Shown here: in pieces, positions 35,701 to 45,260 of the stretch | How the letters are laid out: each line of letters starts with the position of its first letter | How positions within the stretch are numbered: position 1 is the first letter of the stretch | Assembly: GCF_004302915.1 (NCBI RefSeq) | Contig: NZ_QQBI01000005.1 | Location: 62,001-126,000 of the forward strand | Direction: 5' to 3' | DNA from: Komagataeibacter xylinus | GTDB lineage: Bacteria; Pseudomonadota; Alphaproteobacteria; Acetobacterales; Acetobacteraceae | Length of the DNA: 64,000 nucleotides | Notes under the pieces: model-generated | What the model was told of the DNA's origin: nothing | The model's input: only the letters and a program-made list of their open reading frames with translations | Database searches by the model: none | Made by a program: the position numbers and the translations under genes

Positions 35701-36045
35701 TCAGCCTTCCGTGTCGCCCGGCGCGGTTGCGGCCACCAGTTCGATCTCGGCAAGCTGGCCCGGCTGTTCAAACGCCTTGACCAGCCGCAGCGTGGTGGCC
35801 GGGCAGGTGCGGCCAAACAGGTCATTGAGGAGCGGGAAACAGGCGGCAAATCCTGCCGTGTCGTGCAGCATGAAGATGATGCGCGTGACGTTCTCCGCCC
35901 CCAGGCCCTGGCTGGCCAGCTGGTCCATGCCTGTCATGAGCGCCTGTCGGATCTGGCCGAACAGTTCAGGGGAGAAGTCACCGGTCTGTGCGTTGATCCC
36001 GGTCAGGTGCCGGAGGTGAAGTTCAGGCTGCGGGCGCAACGACAT
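35701..36045 (-). CDS. RidA/YjgF/UK114 family protein
   Basis: 114 residues from the ATG at 36045, preceded by GGAAG at a good distance; ATGs 4 and 9 codons further upstream are in frame. It has the RidA pattern 'QTGDFSPELFGQIRQALMTGMDQLASQGLGAENVTRIIFML' and the closing P-x-x-T-x-R-L-V and 'LAEIELVA' strands. The usual deaminase Arg lies in TTLRLV. RidA proteins hydrolyse reactive enamines/imines; some members do not. Single gene. Confidence 0.85.
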   Translation of the reverse strand: MSLRPQPELHLRHLTGINAQTGDFSPELFGQIRQALMTGMDQLASQGLGAENVTRIIFMLHDTAGFAACFPLLNDLFGRTCPATTLRLVKAFEQPGQLAEIELVAATAPGDTEG

Positions 36046-36143
36046 GTTTTCTTCCATCTGTAAAAGAATCATGAAGTCGCCATGTTTTGTCCATAAAAAT
36101 TTTTCCTTTCCCGAAACAACGCCCTGTCCGGTAAAGCACGGTC

Positions 36144-36587
36144 ATGAATGCGCCGCTCCACATCCATGCCTCCTGTGCCGCGCGCGGTGCGCAGGGCATT
36201 CTGCTCATGGGGCCATCGGGGGCGGGCAAGTCGGACCTGCTGCTGCGCCTGATCGATGCGGGCTATGCCCTCGTGGCCGATGACCAGGTCTGCCTGCGCG
36301 CCGGGTGGGCCAGCCCGCCCGCTGCCCTTGCGGGGTTGCTTGAGGTACGCGGCATCGGCATCATCCGCATGGCGTGGCAGGAGCGGGTGCGGGTGGCAGC
36401 CCTTGCAAGGCTGGTGACGCCGCCCGATCATGCCCCCCGCCTGCCACCGGCCCCCGAACCCGATGCGCTGACCGGCGTGCCCGCGTTCCGCCTCGACCCG
36501 GCCCGGCCCTCGGCCGTGGCGCGCGTGGGGCTGATCCTTGACTGTGTTGCCGGACGCAGCCAATTGCTGGATGAAAGACAGATGTGA
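36144..36587 (+). CDS. hprK: HPr kinase/phosphorylase, short alphaproteobacterial form
   Basis: 147 residues, only the catalytic domain. Walker A LMGPSGAGKSDLLLRL near residue 30 and the catalytic Asp-Asp in LVADDQV. The N-terminal domain of Bacillus-type HprK is absent, as in other alphaproteobacteria. It phosphorylates the regulatory serine of HPr, which is present in the HPr encoded 2 kb downstream. First gene of the hprK-rapZ-EIIA-HPr-EI cluster. Confidence 0.9.
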   Translation: MNAPLHIHASCAARGAQGILLMGPSGAGKSDLLLRLIDAGYALVADDQVCLRAGWASPPAALAGLLEVRGIGIIRMAWQERVRVAALARLVTPPDHAPRLPPAPEPDALTGVPAFRLDPARPSAVARVGLILDCVAGRSQLLDERQM

Positions 36588-36709
36588 TGCGGCTGCCACT
36601 TTCCATGATTGCCCTTTCGGGGGAGAATGGGTTCAGGAAAAGGTTTCGATCCCGCCATGATACAGCGATCTGTCATCCGGCAAATGGCTGAGAGAAGTCA
36701 GGGTTTTGC

Positions 36710-37693
36710 GTGACTGACACCATGCATGAAGACACACCTCTCCCCCGTCGCATCCTGCTTGTGACCGGCCTGTCCGGGGCAGGCAAATCCTCGATTCTGC
36801 GCATTCTGGAGGATCTGGGGCATGAGGTGATCGACAATCCGCCGCTGGGCATGCTCGATGAAATCGTGGCCCGTGCCGAGCGCCCGGTGGCCATTGGCGT
36901 GGATTCGCGCACGCGCGGCTTCGATGCCTCCGCCGTGCTGGCGGCCCTGGCCCGCCTGCGCGTCAACCCCGCCCTCAATGCCGAACTGATCTATGCCACG
37001 GCGGAGGAAAGCGTGCTGCTCCGCCGCTATACCGCCACCCGCAGGCGCCACCCGCAGGCCGTGCACGGCACGGTCAAGGAAGGGATCGAGGCCGAGATCC
37101 GCCTCACCTCCCCCCTGCGCGAGGCTGCCGATGTGGTGATCGACACCTCCGACCTGCCCCCGCCCGAGCTGCGGCAGCTTGTCGAGGCCCGGTTTGGCGA
37201 ATGGTCGGCAGGCGGCCTCGACGGGCTGACCGTTGCACTGATGTCGTTTGCCTTTCCCGCCGGCCTCCCGCGCGAGGCGGATATGGTGTTCGATGCCCGC
37301 TTCCTCACCAATCCGTATTACGATCCCGCCCTGTCGGCCATGACCGGGCTTGATGCGGCCGTGGCGGATTACGTGGCCAATGACCCCGATTACGCCGAAT
37401 TCCTCGACCGCATGGCCAGCCTGCTCGAGCTCGTGCTGCCGCGCTTCGTGCGCGAGGGCAAGAAATACGCCACCATCGCCATTGGCTGCTCGGGCGGTCG
37501 GCACCGCTCGGTTACCCTTGTCGAGGCACTTGCGCGGCGGCTGGCGCAGCGTGCCGACAGTGCCCACCCCCAGGATGCATGGCCCGTCGTGATCATGCAC
37601 CGTGAACTGGCCCGCCAGGGTCGCAGCAGCTGGCGCTGGGCCAACCGCCCGCGCGGGCTGGCTGAACCAACGGAGCACACGGACCCGCAATGA
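36710..37693 (+). CDS. rapZ: RNase adapter protein RapZ (YvcJ family)
   Basis: 327 residues. N-terminal P-loop VTGLSGAGKSSIL; Walker-B-like segment; C-terminal signature GCSGGRHRSVTL in the domain that in E. coli binds GlcN6P and the GlmZ/GlmY RNAs. The start is GTG at 36710 or ATG at 36722. In alphaproteobacteria its RNA partner is unknown. Its stop overlaps the EIIA start by 4 bp, tying it to the PTS genes. Confidence 0.93.
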   Translation: MTDTMHEDTPLPRRILLVTGLSGAGKSSILRILEDLGHEVIDNPPLGMLDEIVARAERPVAIGVDSRTRGFDASAVLAALARLRVNPALNAELIYATAEESVLLRRYTATRRRHPQAVHGTVKEGIEAEIRLTSPLREAADVVIDTSDLPPPELRQLVEARFGEWSAGGLDGLTVALMSFAFPAGLPREADMVFDARFLTNPYYDPALSAMTGLDAAVADYVANDPDYAEFLDRMASLLELVLPRFVREGKKYATIAIGCSGGRHRSVTLVEALARRLAQRADSAHPQDAWPVVIMHRELARQGRSSWRWANRPRGLAEPTEHTDPQ

Positions 37694-38151
37694 TCGGTCT
37701 TGTATTCGTGATGCATGGCGTTCTGGGCGAGACCCTGAAGGCGGAACTCGAACATGTGGTGGGCCCGCAGGCGCAGGCCACGGTGTTCAATGTCACGGCG
37801 GCCTCGCTGCCCGGCACCTGCCACGCGGCGCTGCGCCAGGCCATCGACTCGGTCGATAGCGGGCAGGGCGTGATCCTGCTGACCGACATGTTCGGCAGCA
37901 CGCCGTCCAATGTCGCGATTTCCGTGCTGGAGAACAACCGCGTGGAGGTGCTGGCCGGCGTCAACATGCCCATGCTGGTCAAGCTGGCGCAAATGCGCGG
38001 CCAGGTGAGCCTGCAGGACTGCCTGCGTGGCGCGGAAGAGGCGGGCAGGCGCTATATTTCGGTTGCCTCGCACCTGCCGCCTGCCTGCCTGTCGGGCGTG
38101 GGGACCTGCGTGGGCGAGGCGACGGACAGCGTTGCGGGCCATGGGGGCTGA
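37690..38151 (+). CDS. PTS EIIA component, mannose (EIIA-Man) type
   Basis: 153 residues. It opens MIGLVFVMHGVLGE, with phospho-acceptor His9, and LLTDMFGSTPSNVA is the EIIA-Man signature. No EIIB, EIIC or EIID is encoded nearby, so this is a regulatory phosphoryl acceptor, as in other alphaproteobacteria lacking sugar-transporting PTS. It overlaps HPr by 11 bp. Confidence 0.92.
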   Translation: MIGLVFVMHGVLGETLKAELEHVVGPQAQATVFNVTAASLPGTCHAALRQAIDSVDSGQGVILLTDMFGSTPSNVAISVLENNRVEVLAGVNMPMLVKLAQMRGQVSLQDCLRGAEEAGRRYISVASHLPPACLSGVGTCVGEATDSVAGHGG

Positions 38152-38440
38152 ACCCGTGGCGCAGGAGCCACCCCGGCGGGCGGATGTGGGCATTGTCAAC
38201 CAGCGCGGGCTGCATGCGCGGGCGGCGGCCAAATTCGTCACGATGGCGGAAAAATTCGATGCCACCATCGACGTGACCCATGCGGGCATGACGGTTTCAG
38301 GCCACTCCATCATGGGGCTCATGATGCTGGGGGCCGGAAAAGGCGAGACAATCGACATCACGGCCCACGGCCCGCAGGCGGAACCGGCACTCGCGGCCCT
38401 CGTGCGGCTGGTCGGGGCCGGTTTTGATGAAGACGACTGA
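38141..38440 (+). CDS. ptsH: phosphocarrier protein HPr
   Basis: 99 residues from the ATG at 38141. GLHARAAAKFV carries the EI-dependent His25, and SIMGLMML carries Ser56, equivalent to the HprK target Ser46 of classical HPr. A 15-residue N-terminal extension precedes the normal fold. Its 3' end overlaps ptsI by 14 bp. Confidence 0.93.
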   Translation: MGAEPVAQEPPRRADVGIVNQRGLHARAAAKFVTMAEKFDATIDVTHAGMTVSGHSIMGLMMLGAGKGETIDITAHGPQAEPALAALVRLVGAGFDEDD

Positions 38441-40265
38441 ACGCAGCACCTCCCGTCGCCCCCGCCCCGGTGAGGTGCGGCTTGAAGGTCAGCCCGTTTC
38501 ATCAGGCGTGGCCATTGGTTATGCCGCCATCGCGCATGATCCCGCTCTGCCGCCCATCGACACCACGCGGCGCGACTGTGATCCCGCCCATGAGCGCGCC
38601 CGCCTGCATGAGGCCATCACCCGCTCCACCGCCCAGCTGCGCCGGCTGCATGATCGCCTGGCCCTGCTGCCTGAGGATGGGCAGGTGGAAATCGGCTCCC
38701 TGCTTGAAGTCTATCGCCGCATGCTCGGCCCCTCGCGCCTGCGGCGCGGCATCGAGGCGCGGCTTGGCCATGGCATGCTGGCCGAGGCCGCGGTGCAGCT
38801 CGAGACCGAGGCCCTGGCCGCCTTCATGCTCAACCCGCCCGGCCGCCCCGCGCCCGAGGGCGAGGATGCGGTGGCGGCAAGGCGGCGGGCGGGCGAGTTC
38901 CGTGAGATCGGGCGTAGGCTGGTGCGCAACCTCAGCGGCACGCCCTACCGGTCGTTTTCCACCATTCCCGATGGCGCGATCCTTGTGGCCGAGCAGTTGC
39001 GCCCTGCCGATGCCGCCCTGATCGACCCCTCGCGCATTGCCGCCGTGGTAACGGAGGAAGGCGGCAGCACCGGGCATACCGCCATCCTGCTGCGTGCCCT
39101 TGGCATCCCCGCCGTGCTGGCCACCCACGGCCTGCTGGCGCAGATAGGGCGGCGCACGCGGCTGGTGGTGGATGGCACGACCGGGCATGTCATCATCCGA
39201 CCTTCCACCCGCACGGCGGCGGCAGCCCGGGTGGAGGTGGCGGCCTATGCGCGTGAACGCCAGGCGCTTGGCCGCCTGCGCCGCCTGCCTGCCCGCCTGT
39301 CGAGCGGGGAGGTGCTGACATTGCAGGCCAATCTGGAAATTCCGGCCGAACTGCCCATGATCGCACAGTCAGGTGCCGCCGGCATCGGGCTGCTGCGCAG
39401 CGAGTTCCTGTTCATGAATGCCGAGACCCTGCCCGATGAAGCCCGGCAGGAAGCGCTTTACCGCCCCCTTGTCGAGGCCATGGCGGGCGATCCGGTCACG
39501 ATCCGCGTGGTGGACTGGGGCAGCGAGAAGAACAGCGATGCCCTGACGCAGGCGGGCATTGGCGCGGGCAGCGATGTCAATCCGGCTTTGGGCCTGCGCG
39601 GTATCAGGCTGCTTTTGCGCCACCGCGCCTTGCTTGAAACGCAGTTCGCCGCCATTTTGCGCGCGGCCACCGCGGGTCCAGTGCGGGTGCTGCTGCCCAT
39701 GGTGTCGAGCCTGGCGGAACTGCATGAGGCACGTGAAACCTATATCCGCGTGGGGCGCAGGCTGCGGCGCAGGGGGGTGGACATACCCGACCCGCTGCCG
39801 CCGCTTGGCATCATGATCGAAACGCCAGCCGCCGCCCTCATGGCCGATGTGCTGGCGCAGGAGGCCGAGTTCCTCGCCATCGGCACCAATGACCTGACCA
39901 TGTACACCCTGGCGGCGGACCGGGCAGCAACGGATGCGGCAGGGCTGTATGACCCGCTGCACCCCGCCGTGCTGCGGCTTGTGCGCCTTGCCGCCGATGC
40001 GGGGCTGCGCCAGCGCAGGCCGGTCTCGCTGTGTGGCGAGATGGCATCCGACCCGCTGGCCGTGCCGCTGCTGGTGGGGCTCGGGGTGCGGTCGTTTTCC
40101 ATGCATGCTTCCGCCGTGCCACGCGTCAAGCGCGCGGTGCGGGCGGCAGCGATGGATGACTGCCGCCGCATGGCCTGCCGCGCGCTTGAAGCGGCCGACG
40201 GGCCGGAAGTCAGCGCCATGCTGATGGCCTATGCCGCCACCCTGCGACACCCCGGAGATGGCTAG
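38427..40265 (+). CDS. ptsI: PTS enzyme I (phosphoenolpyruvate-protein phosphotransferase)
   Basis: 612 residues. The phospho-histidine is His217 in EEGGSTGHTAILLRAL. The C-terminal PEP-binding barrel shows GIGLLRSEFLFM, IGTNDLTMYTLAADR and the SLCGEMASDP active-site cysteine. Slightly longer than classical EI and without a GAF domain, so it is not PtsP. It passes phosphate from PEP to HPr and then to EIIA. It overlaps pabB by 8 bp. Confidence 0.94.
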   Translation: MKTTERSTSRRPRPGEVRLEGQPVSSGVAIGYAAIAHDPALPPIDTTRRDCDPAHERARLHEAITRSTAQLRRLHDRLALLPEDGQVEIGSLLEVYRRMLGPSRLRRGIEARLGHGMLAEAAVQLETEALAAFMLNPPGRPAPEGEDAVAARRRAGEFREIGRRLVRNLSGTPYRSFSTIPDGAILVAEQLRPADAALIDPSRIAAVVTEEGGSTGHTAILLRALGIPAVLATHGLLAQIGRRTRLVVDGTTGHVIIRPSTRTAAAARVEVAAYARERQALGRLRRLPARLSSGEVLTLQANLEIPAELPMIAQSGAAGIGLLRSEFLFMNAETLPDEARQEALYRPLVEAMAGDPVTIRVVDWGSEKNSDALTQAGIGAGSDVNPALGLRGIRLLLRHRALLETQFAAILRAATAGPVRVLLPMVSSLAELHEARETYIRVGRRLRRRGVDIPDPLPPLGIMIETPAAALMADVLAQEAEFLAIGTNDLTMYTLAADRAATDAAGLYDPLHPAVLRLVRLAADAGLRQRRPVSLCGEMASDPLAVPLLVGLGVRSFSMHASAVPRVKRAVRAAAMDDCRRMACRALEAADGPEVSAMLMAYAATLRHPGDG

Positions 40266-41634
40266 CCCCACCCCCTGCCTGCCCGTGGCCTGGCGGCATG
40301 TGGATGACGTGCTGGCCGCATGGGGCGAGCGCCCGGGTTTTGCCTGCCTTGACAGTGGCGGCCCCGTCGGCCCCCGTGCGCGCTGGACCATCATCTGCCG
40401 CGATCCCACCCACTGGATCGAGCAGCGCGATGGCGCGTGCTGGCTGGATGGCACGCAGGTGGCGCATGACCTGCCCCACCTGCTGCGGCAGTGCGTGCCG
40501 GGTGGCGGCTGCCCGCCCGAGGTGCCTTTTGCCGGGGGGGCTGTCGGCTTTATCGGCTATGGCGCGGGCCAGCGCATGGAAGGCATCGGCACGCGCCATG
40601 AGGCAGGGGATGATGGGCCCGAGGCCGCTTTCGGCCTGTATGACCATGCCTTCGTGCTTGATCGCGAGACGGGCCGCGCCTGGCTGGCGGGCACGGGGCT
40701 TGATGCCGCGCGCGCGGCGCATCTGGCTGCGCAGTGGGCGGCGATTGGTCCGGCTGCCAAACCCACCCCCCTGCCCGTGCTGTGTTTCCGGCCCGACCAG
40801 GAGGAGGAGGCGTATCGCGCCGCCGTGGCGCAGGCCGTGGCCCGGATCGCGGCGGGGGAAGTGTTTCAGGTCAACATTACCGGGCGCATGCAGGCTAGCC
40901 GCCCGCCCGGGCTTTCGGCGGTTGATGCCTATCGCACGCTGCGCGCCACATCGCCCGCGCCGTTCGGGGCGTTTGTGGTGGGTGAGGGCGGGTTTGCGCT
41001 GCTCGGCGCCTCGCCCGAGCGTTTTTTAAGCCTTGATGGCGCGGGCAGGGTCAGCACCCGGCCCATAAAGGGCACGGCCCCGCGTGGCGCCACCGCGCAG
41101 GATGACGCCCGCCTGGCCCATGCCCTGCGGCGTGACCCCAAGGAGCAGGCCGAGAACCTGATGATCGTTGACCTCATGCGCAACGATATCGGGCGCGTGG
41201 CGCAGCTTGGCAGCATTGCGGTGCCGGAACTTTTTACGGTCGAGCAGTTTGCGCATGTGCACCATCTGGTATCCGAAATAACCGGGCGGCTGGAGCCGGG
41301 GCGCGATGCCTGTGACCTGCTGGCCGCCACCGTGCCGCCCGGCTCGGTAACCGGCGCGCCCAAGCACCGCGCCATGCAGGTGATCGATGCGCTCGAGGCC
41401 TCGCCCCGTGGGGCGTATTGCGGCGCGGTGGTGCGGATCGGCTGCGATGGCGCGATGGACAGCGCCGTCATCATTCGCACGCTGGTGTTCACGCGCGACC
41501 ACGTTACGGCGGCGGCAGGGGGCGGAATTACCGTGGAGTCCGACCCGGCGCGCGAATACCGTGAGATGCAGCTGAAAATCGCGGCCCTGCTGGCCCTGTT
41601 CGGGCCGCAGCCAAGTGAAGGAAACACGCCATGA
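40258..41634 (+). CDS. pabB: aminodeoxychorismate synthase component I
   Basis: 458 residues from the ATG at 40258, inside the end of ptsI. The chorismate-binding C-terminal half shows RIAAGEVFQVNITGRM, STRPIKGTAPRG, LMIVDLMRNDIGRVAQLGSI and PPGSVTGAPKHRAMQVI, all anthranilate-synthase/PabB hallmarks. With a glutaminase partner (pabA, not in the window) it makes 4-amino-4-deoxychorismate for folate. pabC overlaps its stop by 4 bp. Confidence 0.9.
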   Translation: MASPTPCLPVAWRHVDDVLAAWGERPGFACLDSGGPVGPRARWTIICRDPTHWIEQRDGACWLDGTQVAHDLPHLLRQCVPGGGCPPEVPFAGGAVGFIGYGAGQRMEGIGTRHEAGDDGPEAAFGLYDHAFVLDRETGRAWLAGTGLDAARAAHLAAQWAAIGPAAKPTPLPVLCFRPDQEEEAYRAAVAQAVARIAAGEVFQVNITGRMQASRPPGLSAVDAYRTLRATSPAPFGAFVVGEGGFALLGASPERFLSLDGAGRVSTRPIKGTAPRGATAQDDARLAHALRRDPKEQAENLMIVDLMRNDIGRVAQLGSIAVPELFTVEQFAHVHHLVSEITGRLEPGRDACDLLAATVPPGSVTGAPKHRAMQVIDALEASPRGAYCGAVVRIGCDGAMDSAVIIRTLVFTRDHVTAAAGGGITVESDPAREYREMQLKIAALLALFGPQPSEGNTP

Positions 41635-42440
41635 CCCCTGCTGGCCTGCCCGTCTGGCTCAATGGCCGCATCATCGATCAGGCCGAGGCCCGCATCGACC
41701 CCGCGGACCGGGGGCTGCTGCTGGGTGATGGCCTGTTCGAGACCATGCGCGTGGCGGGTGGCGTGGTCCGGCATTTCCCGCTTCATATGGACCGCTTGGC
41801 GCATGGGGCTGGCGTGCTCATGCTGCCGCCACCCGACAGGGGCCTGATTGCGCAGGCGGCGGCCGACCTGCTGGCCGCCTGCGGGGTGCAGAATGGCGCG
41901 CTGCGGCTCACGCTTACCCGTGGCCCCGGCCCGCGCGGGCTGCTGCCGCCGCCCGAGGTGCGCCCCACCGTGCTGCTGACTGCAACCGCCAGCCTGCCAT
42001 CCGCAACCCCCGTGCGGCTGGTGACAGCCAGCCACCGGCGCGATGAGGAGAGCGTGCTTTCGCGCATCAAGAGCCTGAACTATCTGCCCTCCATCCTGGC
42101 ACGGATGGAGGCGGCAGGCCGGGGGGCGGATGATGCGCTGCTGCTCAACCGGGCGGGGCATGTGGCCGAGACGAGCGCCAGCACCCTTGTCGCCATCATT
42201 GAGGGGGAAGCGCTGACGCCCCCGGTGCATGATGGCGCCTTGCCCGGCATTGCCCGTGGCGTGCTGCTGGCGGCAGGCCTGCTGCGCGAAGGTCGCCTCA
42301 GCCCTGCCATGCTGCGCGGCGCCGGGGCGGTTTTTGCCCTGAACAGCCTCTCCGCGCGGGAAGTGGTGGCAATTGACGGCCACGAACTGCCGCGCCAGCC
42401 TGCCATGCTGGCCGGGCTGGCGGCGCATCTTGAGGACTGA
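41631..42440 (+). CDS. pabC: aminodeoxychorismate lyase-like class IV PLP enzyme
   Basis: 269 residues with the fold-IV features DRGLLLGDGLFETMRV near the N-terminus, the PLP lysine in SRIKSLNYLPSILARMEA, and ETSASTLVAI. Class IV enzymes include PabC, branched-chain and D-amino-acid transaminases, which are hard to separate by eye. Overlap with pabB makes PabC (4-aminobenzoate plus pyruvate formation) the best call. Confidence 0.85.
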   Translation: MTPAGLPVWLNGRIIDQAEARIDPADRGLLLGDGLFETMRVAGGVVRHFPLHMDRLAHGAGVLMLPPPDRGLIAQAAADLLAACGVQNGALRLTLTRGPGPRGLLPPPEVRPTVLLTATASLPSATPVRLVTASHRRDEESVLSRIKSLNYLPSILARMEAAGRGADDALLLNRAGHVAETSASTLVAIIEGEALTPPVHDGALPGIARGVLLAAGLLREGRLSPAMLRGAGAVFALNSLSAREVVAIDGHELPRQPAMLAGLAAHLED

Positions 42441-42466
42441 TTTTGCGCCCGTCTGAAGGAAAGTGA

Positions 42467-42550
42467 TAAAAGTTTCCAGGTGTCGCCTTACTTTCAAAAA
42501 GGCGATGTTCGTTACGAAGCTTTTTGAAAAAAGCGTCACCAAAAACTTTC
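42467..42550 (+). repeat. 3'-UTR hairpin repeat, full-length diverged copy
   Basis: It starts 26 nt after the pabC stop. Arms AAAAGTTTCCAGGTG and CACCAAAAACTTT; inner hairpins TCGCCTTACTTT/AAAAAGGCGA and GAAGCTTTTTG/AAAAAAGCGTC. Confidence 0.8.
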
Positions 42551-42689
42551 TGGTGTTTCAAAAGCGGGCTTTTCAAACCGCGCCGGGGAAAGCCAGCCAT
42601 AACATTTCACTTATTGCCCATTCCGGCGCGGTTGGACTAATCCAACCCGCATTGGCTCATTTCCAGCTTGCGTGAAAGGTCACTTGCAG

Positions 42690-44270
42690 ATGACCCCCCC
42701 CACCACCGTGCCGGTCCGGCGTGCCCTGATTTCCGTGTCTGACAAGAAGGGGCTGCTTGATCTGGCCCGCGCGCTTGTCGCCCACGGGGCCGAGATCCTT
42801 TCCACCGGCGGCTCCGCCCGCGTCCTGCGCGAGGCCGGCATTGCCGTGCGCGACGTGTCCGAGCATACCGGCTTCCCGGAAATTCTTGATGGCCGCGTCA
42901 AGACGCTGGTGCCGCAGGTACATGGGGGCATCCTTGGCCGGCGCGACCTGCCTGCCCATGTGCAGCAGATGGAAGAGCACAAGATCGCCCCGATCGATCT
43001 CGTGGCCGTCAACCTCTACCCGTTCGAGGCCACCGTGGCCTCTGGCGCGGGGCCGGAGGACTGCATCGAGAACATCGATATCGGCGGTCCCGCCCTGATC
43101 CGCGCGGCCGCCAAGAACCATGCCCACGTGGCCATCGTGACCGACCCCGCCCAGTATGGCGAGATCATCACCGCGCTGGAAAATGGCGGCACGGATTTGG
43201 CCCAGCGCACGAAGCTGGCAGGGGCAGCCTATGCCCGCACCGCCGCTTACGATGCCGCCATCGCCGCATGGTTTGCAGGCCAGGAAGGCGAGGTGCTGCC
43301 CCCGCGCATGGTCATCGCGGGCGAAAAGCGTGAAAGCCTGCGCTATGGCGAGAACCCGCACCAGAAGGCGGCCTTCTACACCGATGGCTCGACCCGCCCC
43401 GGTGTGGCCACGGCCACGCAGATTCAGGGCAAGGCGCTGTCCTACAACAACATCAACGACACCGATGCGGCGTTTGAGGCGGTGGCGGAATTTGACGCGC
43501 CCGCCGTTGTCATCGTCAAGCATGCCAACCCGTGTGGTGTGGCTGTCGCCCCCACCCAGGCCGAAGCCTGGGACCGCGCCCTGCGCTGCGACCCGGTCTC
43601 GGCCTTTGGCGGCATCGTCGCACTCAACCGCACGCTGGAAGCCGAAGCGGCGGCGCGCATCGCTGGCATCTTTACCGAGGTGATTGTGGCCCCCGACGCC
43701 ACGGCCGAAGCGCGCGAGATCCTGTCGCGCAAGAAGAACCTGCGCCTGCTGCTGACCGGCGCCCTGCCGGACCCCGCAGCCGGGGGCGTGGTGGTGCGCT
43801 CGGTAGCTGGCGGCTTCCTGGCCCAGACGCGTGACAGCGGCCGCATCACGCCTGATGCGCTGAAGGTGGTGACCAAACGCGCGCCCACTCCCGCCGAGAT
43901 GGCGGACCTCATCTTCGCCTTCCGCGTGGCCAAGCACGTCAAGTCGAACGCCATCGTGTACGTGAAGGACCAGAGCACGGTGGGCATTGGCGCGGGGCAG
44001 ATGAGCCGGGTTGATTCCGCACGCATCGCCGCCACCAAGAGCGCCGATGCGGCGAAGGAAGCTGGGATCGACCACCCGCTGACCCAGGGCAGCGTCGTGG
44101 CATCCGATGCGTTCTTCCCGTTTGCCGACGGGCTTGAGGCCGCGATTGCAGCAGGGGCCACCGCCGTGATCCAGCCCGGCGGCTCGATCCGTGATGACGA
44201 GGTGATCGCCGCCGCCGACAGGGCAGGCATCGCCATGGTCTTCACAGGTATGCGCCATTTCCGGCACTGA
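42690..44270 (+). CDS. purH: bifunctional AICAR transformylase / IMP cyclohydrolase
   Basis: 526 residues from the ATG at 42690. The N-terminal IMP cyclohydrolase domain starts [20 protein letters not shown], with STGGSARVL and [22 protein letters not shown]. The C-terminal transformylase has [23 protein letters not shown], and ends [12 protein letters not shown]. It catalyses the last two steps of IMP synthesis. A 7-bp hairpin (GGTTGGA/TCCAACC, 42630-42647) lies in the leader. Confidence 0.97.
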   Translation: MTPPTTVPVRRALISVSDKKGLLDLARALVAHGAEILSTGGSARVLREAGIAVRDVSEHTGFPEILDGRVKTLVPQVHGGILGRRDLPAHVQQMEEHKIAPIDLVAVNLYPFEATVASGAGPEDCIENIDIGGPALIRAAAKNHAHVAIVTDPAQYGEIITALENGGTDLAQRTKLAGAAYARTAAYDAAIAAWFAGQEGEVLPPRMVIAGEKRESLRYGENPHQKAAFYTDGSTRPGVATATQIQGKALSYNNINDTDAAFEAVAEFDAPAVVIVKHANPCGVAVAPTQAEAWDRALRCDPVSAFGGIVALNRTLEAEAAARIAGIFTEVIVAPDATAEAREILSRKKNLRLLLTGALPDPAAGGVVVRSVAGGFLAQTRDSGRITPDALKVVTKRAPTPAEMADLIFAFRVAKHVKSNAIVYVKDQSTVGIGAGQMSRVDSARIAATKSADAAKEAGIDHPLTQGSVVASDAFFPFADGLEAAIAAGATAVIQPGGSIRDDEVIAAADRAGIAMVFTGMRHFRH

Positions 44271-44366
44271 TCCGTCGTCAAGCCCCCTTGTCTGCGGGGC
44301 GGGGATGGAATGAGATGGCACGCCCGGCAGCGTGCCGGTCAAGACAGACGAAAGACGGGTACCCGC

Positions 44367-45137
44367 ATGGACATTCATCGACGTTCCTCCTGCCGCCTGC
44401 TCGCGGGCGTGCTTGTTGCTGGCAGCCTGGCGGCGGGTAGTGCCCATGCGGCTGGCAAGACGGGCGCGCAGCCTGCTGCCGCCCCCCCTGCCGCAACGCA
44501 GATAGCCCCCGTGTTCGACCTCGCCCCGCTGCCCGTAACCAGCGGGCAGCTCGTGCAGTACATCCTCAGCCCGGCAGGGCAGGTGGCAGGGCTGCTGCTG
44601 GCCGATGGCACGCAGGTTTTCTGCCCGCAGGACCTGGGCGAGAACATGCCCGCCATCGCCCGCCCCGGTGAGCAGGTCTCGATCAGCGGGCTCAAGGGCA
44701 TTGGCCACCCCATCGTGCGGGCCTATGCCGTAACCGGCCCGCGCGGGCAGCGGATTGCCGATGTGCGCCCCGCAACGGCCCCTGCACCCTATGATTCGCC
44801 CTCCATCGGCCCCGACGTGCCGGTTGATGGCACCGTGCTCGCCCCGCTCTATGACATGCAGGGCAAGGTGCAGGGTGCGATCATGCGCGACCACAGCGTG
44901 GTGTATGTGGGTGAGGCCAACGCCGCCCGTCTTGCCGCCTGGCTCAGGCCGGGTGCGAACCTGCATGCCATCGGCATTGGCGTGAGCGGCGAGCGTGGCA
45001 CCGCCATCAACGCGCGTGAAATCGGGCCGGACGTGAACCAGGCCATTCACATCGAGCCCGCCGATGCGCCGCCGCCGGGCGCCTTTCCCGGCAGCGCGGG
45101 TTATGACGTGATTCCGGGCAGTGCCACGGCGCAATAA
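44367..45137 (+). CDS. secreted protein of unknown function with two internal repeats
   Basis: 256 residues from the ATG at 44367, with a signal peptide ending near SAHA. After a Pro/Ala-rich linker there are two similar blocks: one from about 70 (GQVAGLLLADGTQVFCP ... IARPGEQVSISGLKG) and one from about 165 (GKVQGAIMRDHSVVYVG ... WLRPGANLHAIGIGV). Both have a beta-strand, an 'x-D-x-x-x-V' turn and an 'RPGxxLxxxG' strand, suggesting tandem OB-like folds. I do not recognise the family; probably periplasmic. Confidence 0.65.
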   Translation: MDIHRRSSCRLLAGVLVAGSLAAGSAHAAGKTGAQPAAAPPAATQIAPVFDLAPLPVTSGQLVQYILSPAGQVAGLLLADGTQVFCPQDLGENMPAIARPGEQVSISGLKGIGHPIVRAYAVTGPRGQRIADVRPATAPAPYDSPSIGPDVPVDGTVLAPLYDMQGKVQGAIMRDHSVVYVGEANAARLAAWLRPGANLHAIGIGVSGERGTAINAREIGPDVNQAIHIEPADAPPPGAFPGSAGYDVIPGSATAQ

Positions 45138-45202
45138 AGGTGCGCCAAACGCACGACCGGTAAAAAAGATGCGGGGGAACCGCTTTGTTTGCCCCCCTTT
45201 GC

Positions 45203-45231
45203 TTGACAGGTTATTGCAGCCCCGTTAGCTA
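45203..45231 (+). promoter_or_regulatory. sigma-70-like promoter of the F0 operon
   Basis: TTGACA (perfect), a 17-nt spacer, TAGCTA. It lies 30 nt upstream of the first F0 gene start. Confidence 0.75.
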
Positions 45232-45260
45232 CCGCCTGCACCCTCAAGGAGGTGCGAGAA

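Noticed and set aside
42628-42650. Hairpin GGTTGGA/TCCAACC before purH as a regulatory element
   Set aside because: A short 7-bp stem without a T-tract or known motif; not enough to assign a function.
42657-45134. 825-codon minus-strand open frame opposite purH
   Set aside because: Antisense artefact of third-position GC bias; purH on the plus strand is unambiguous.
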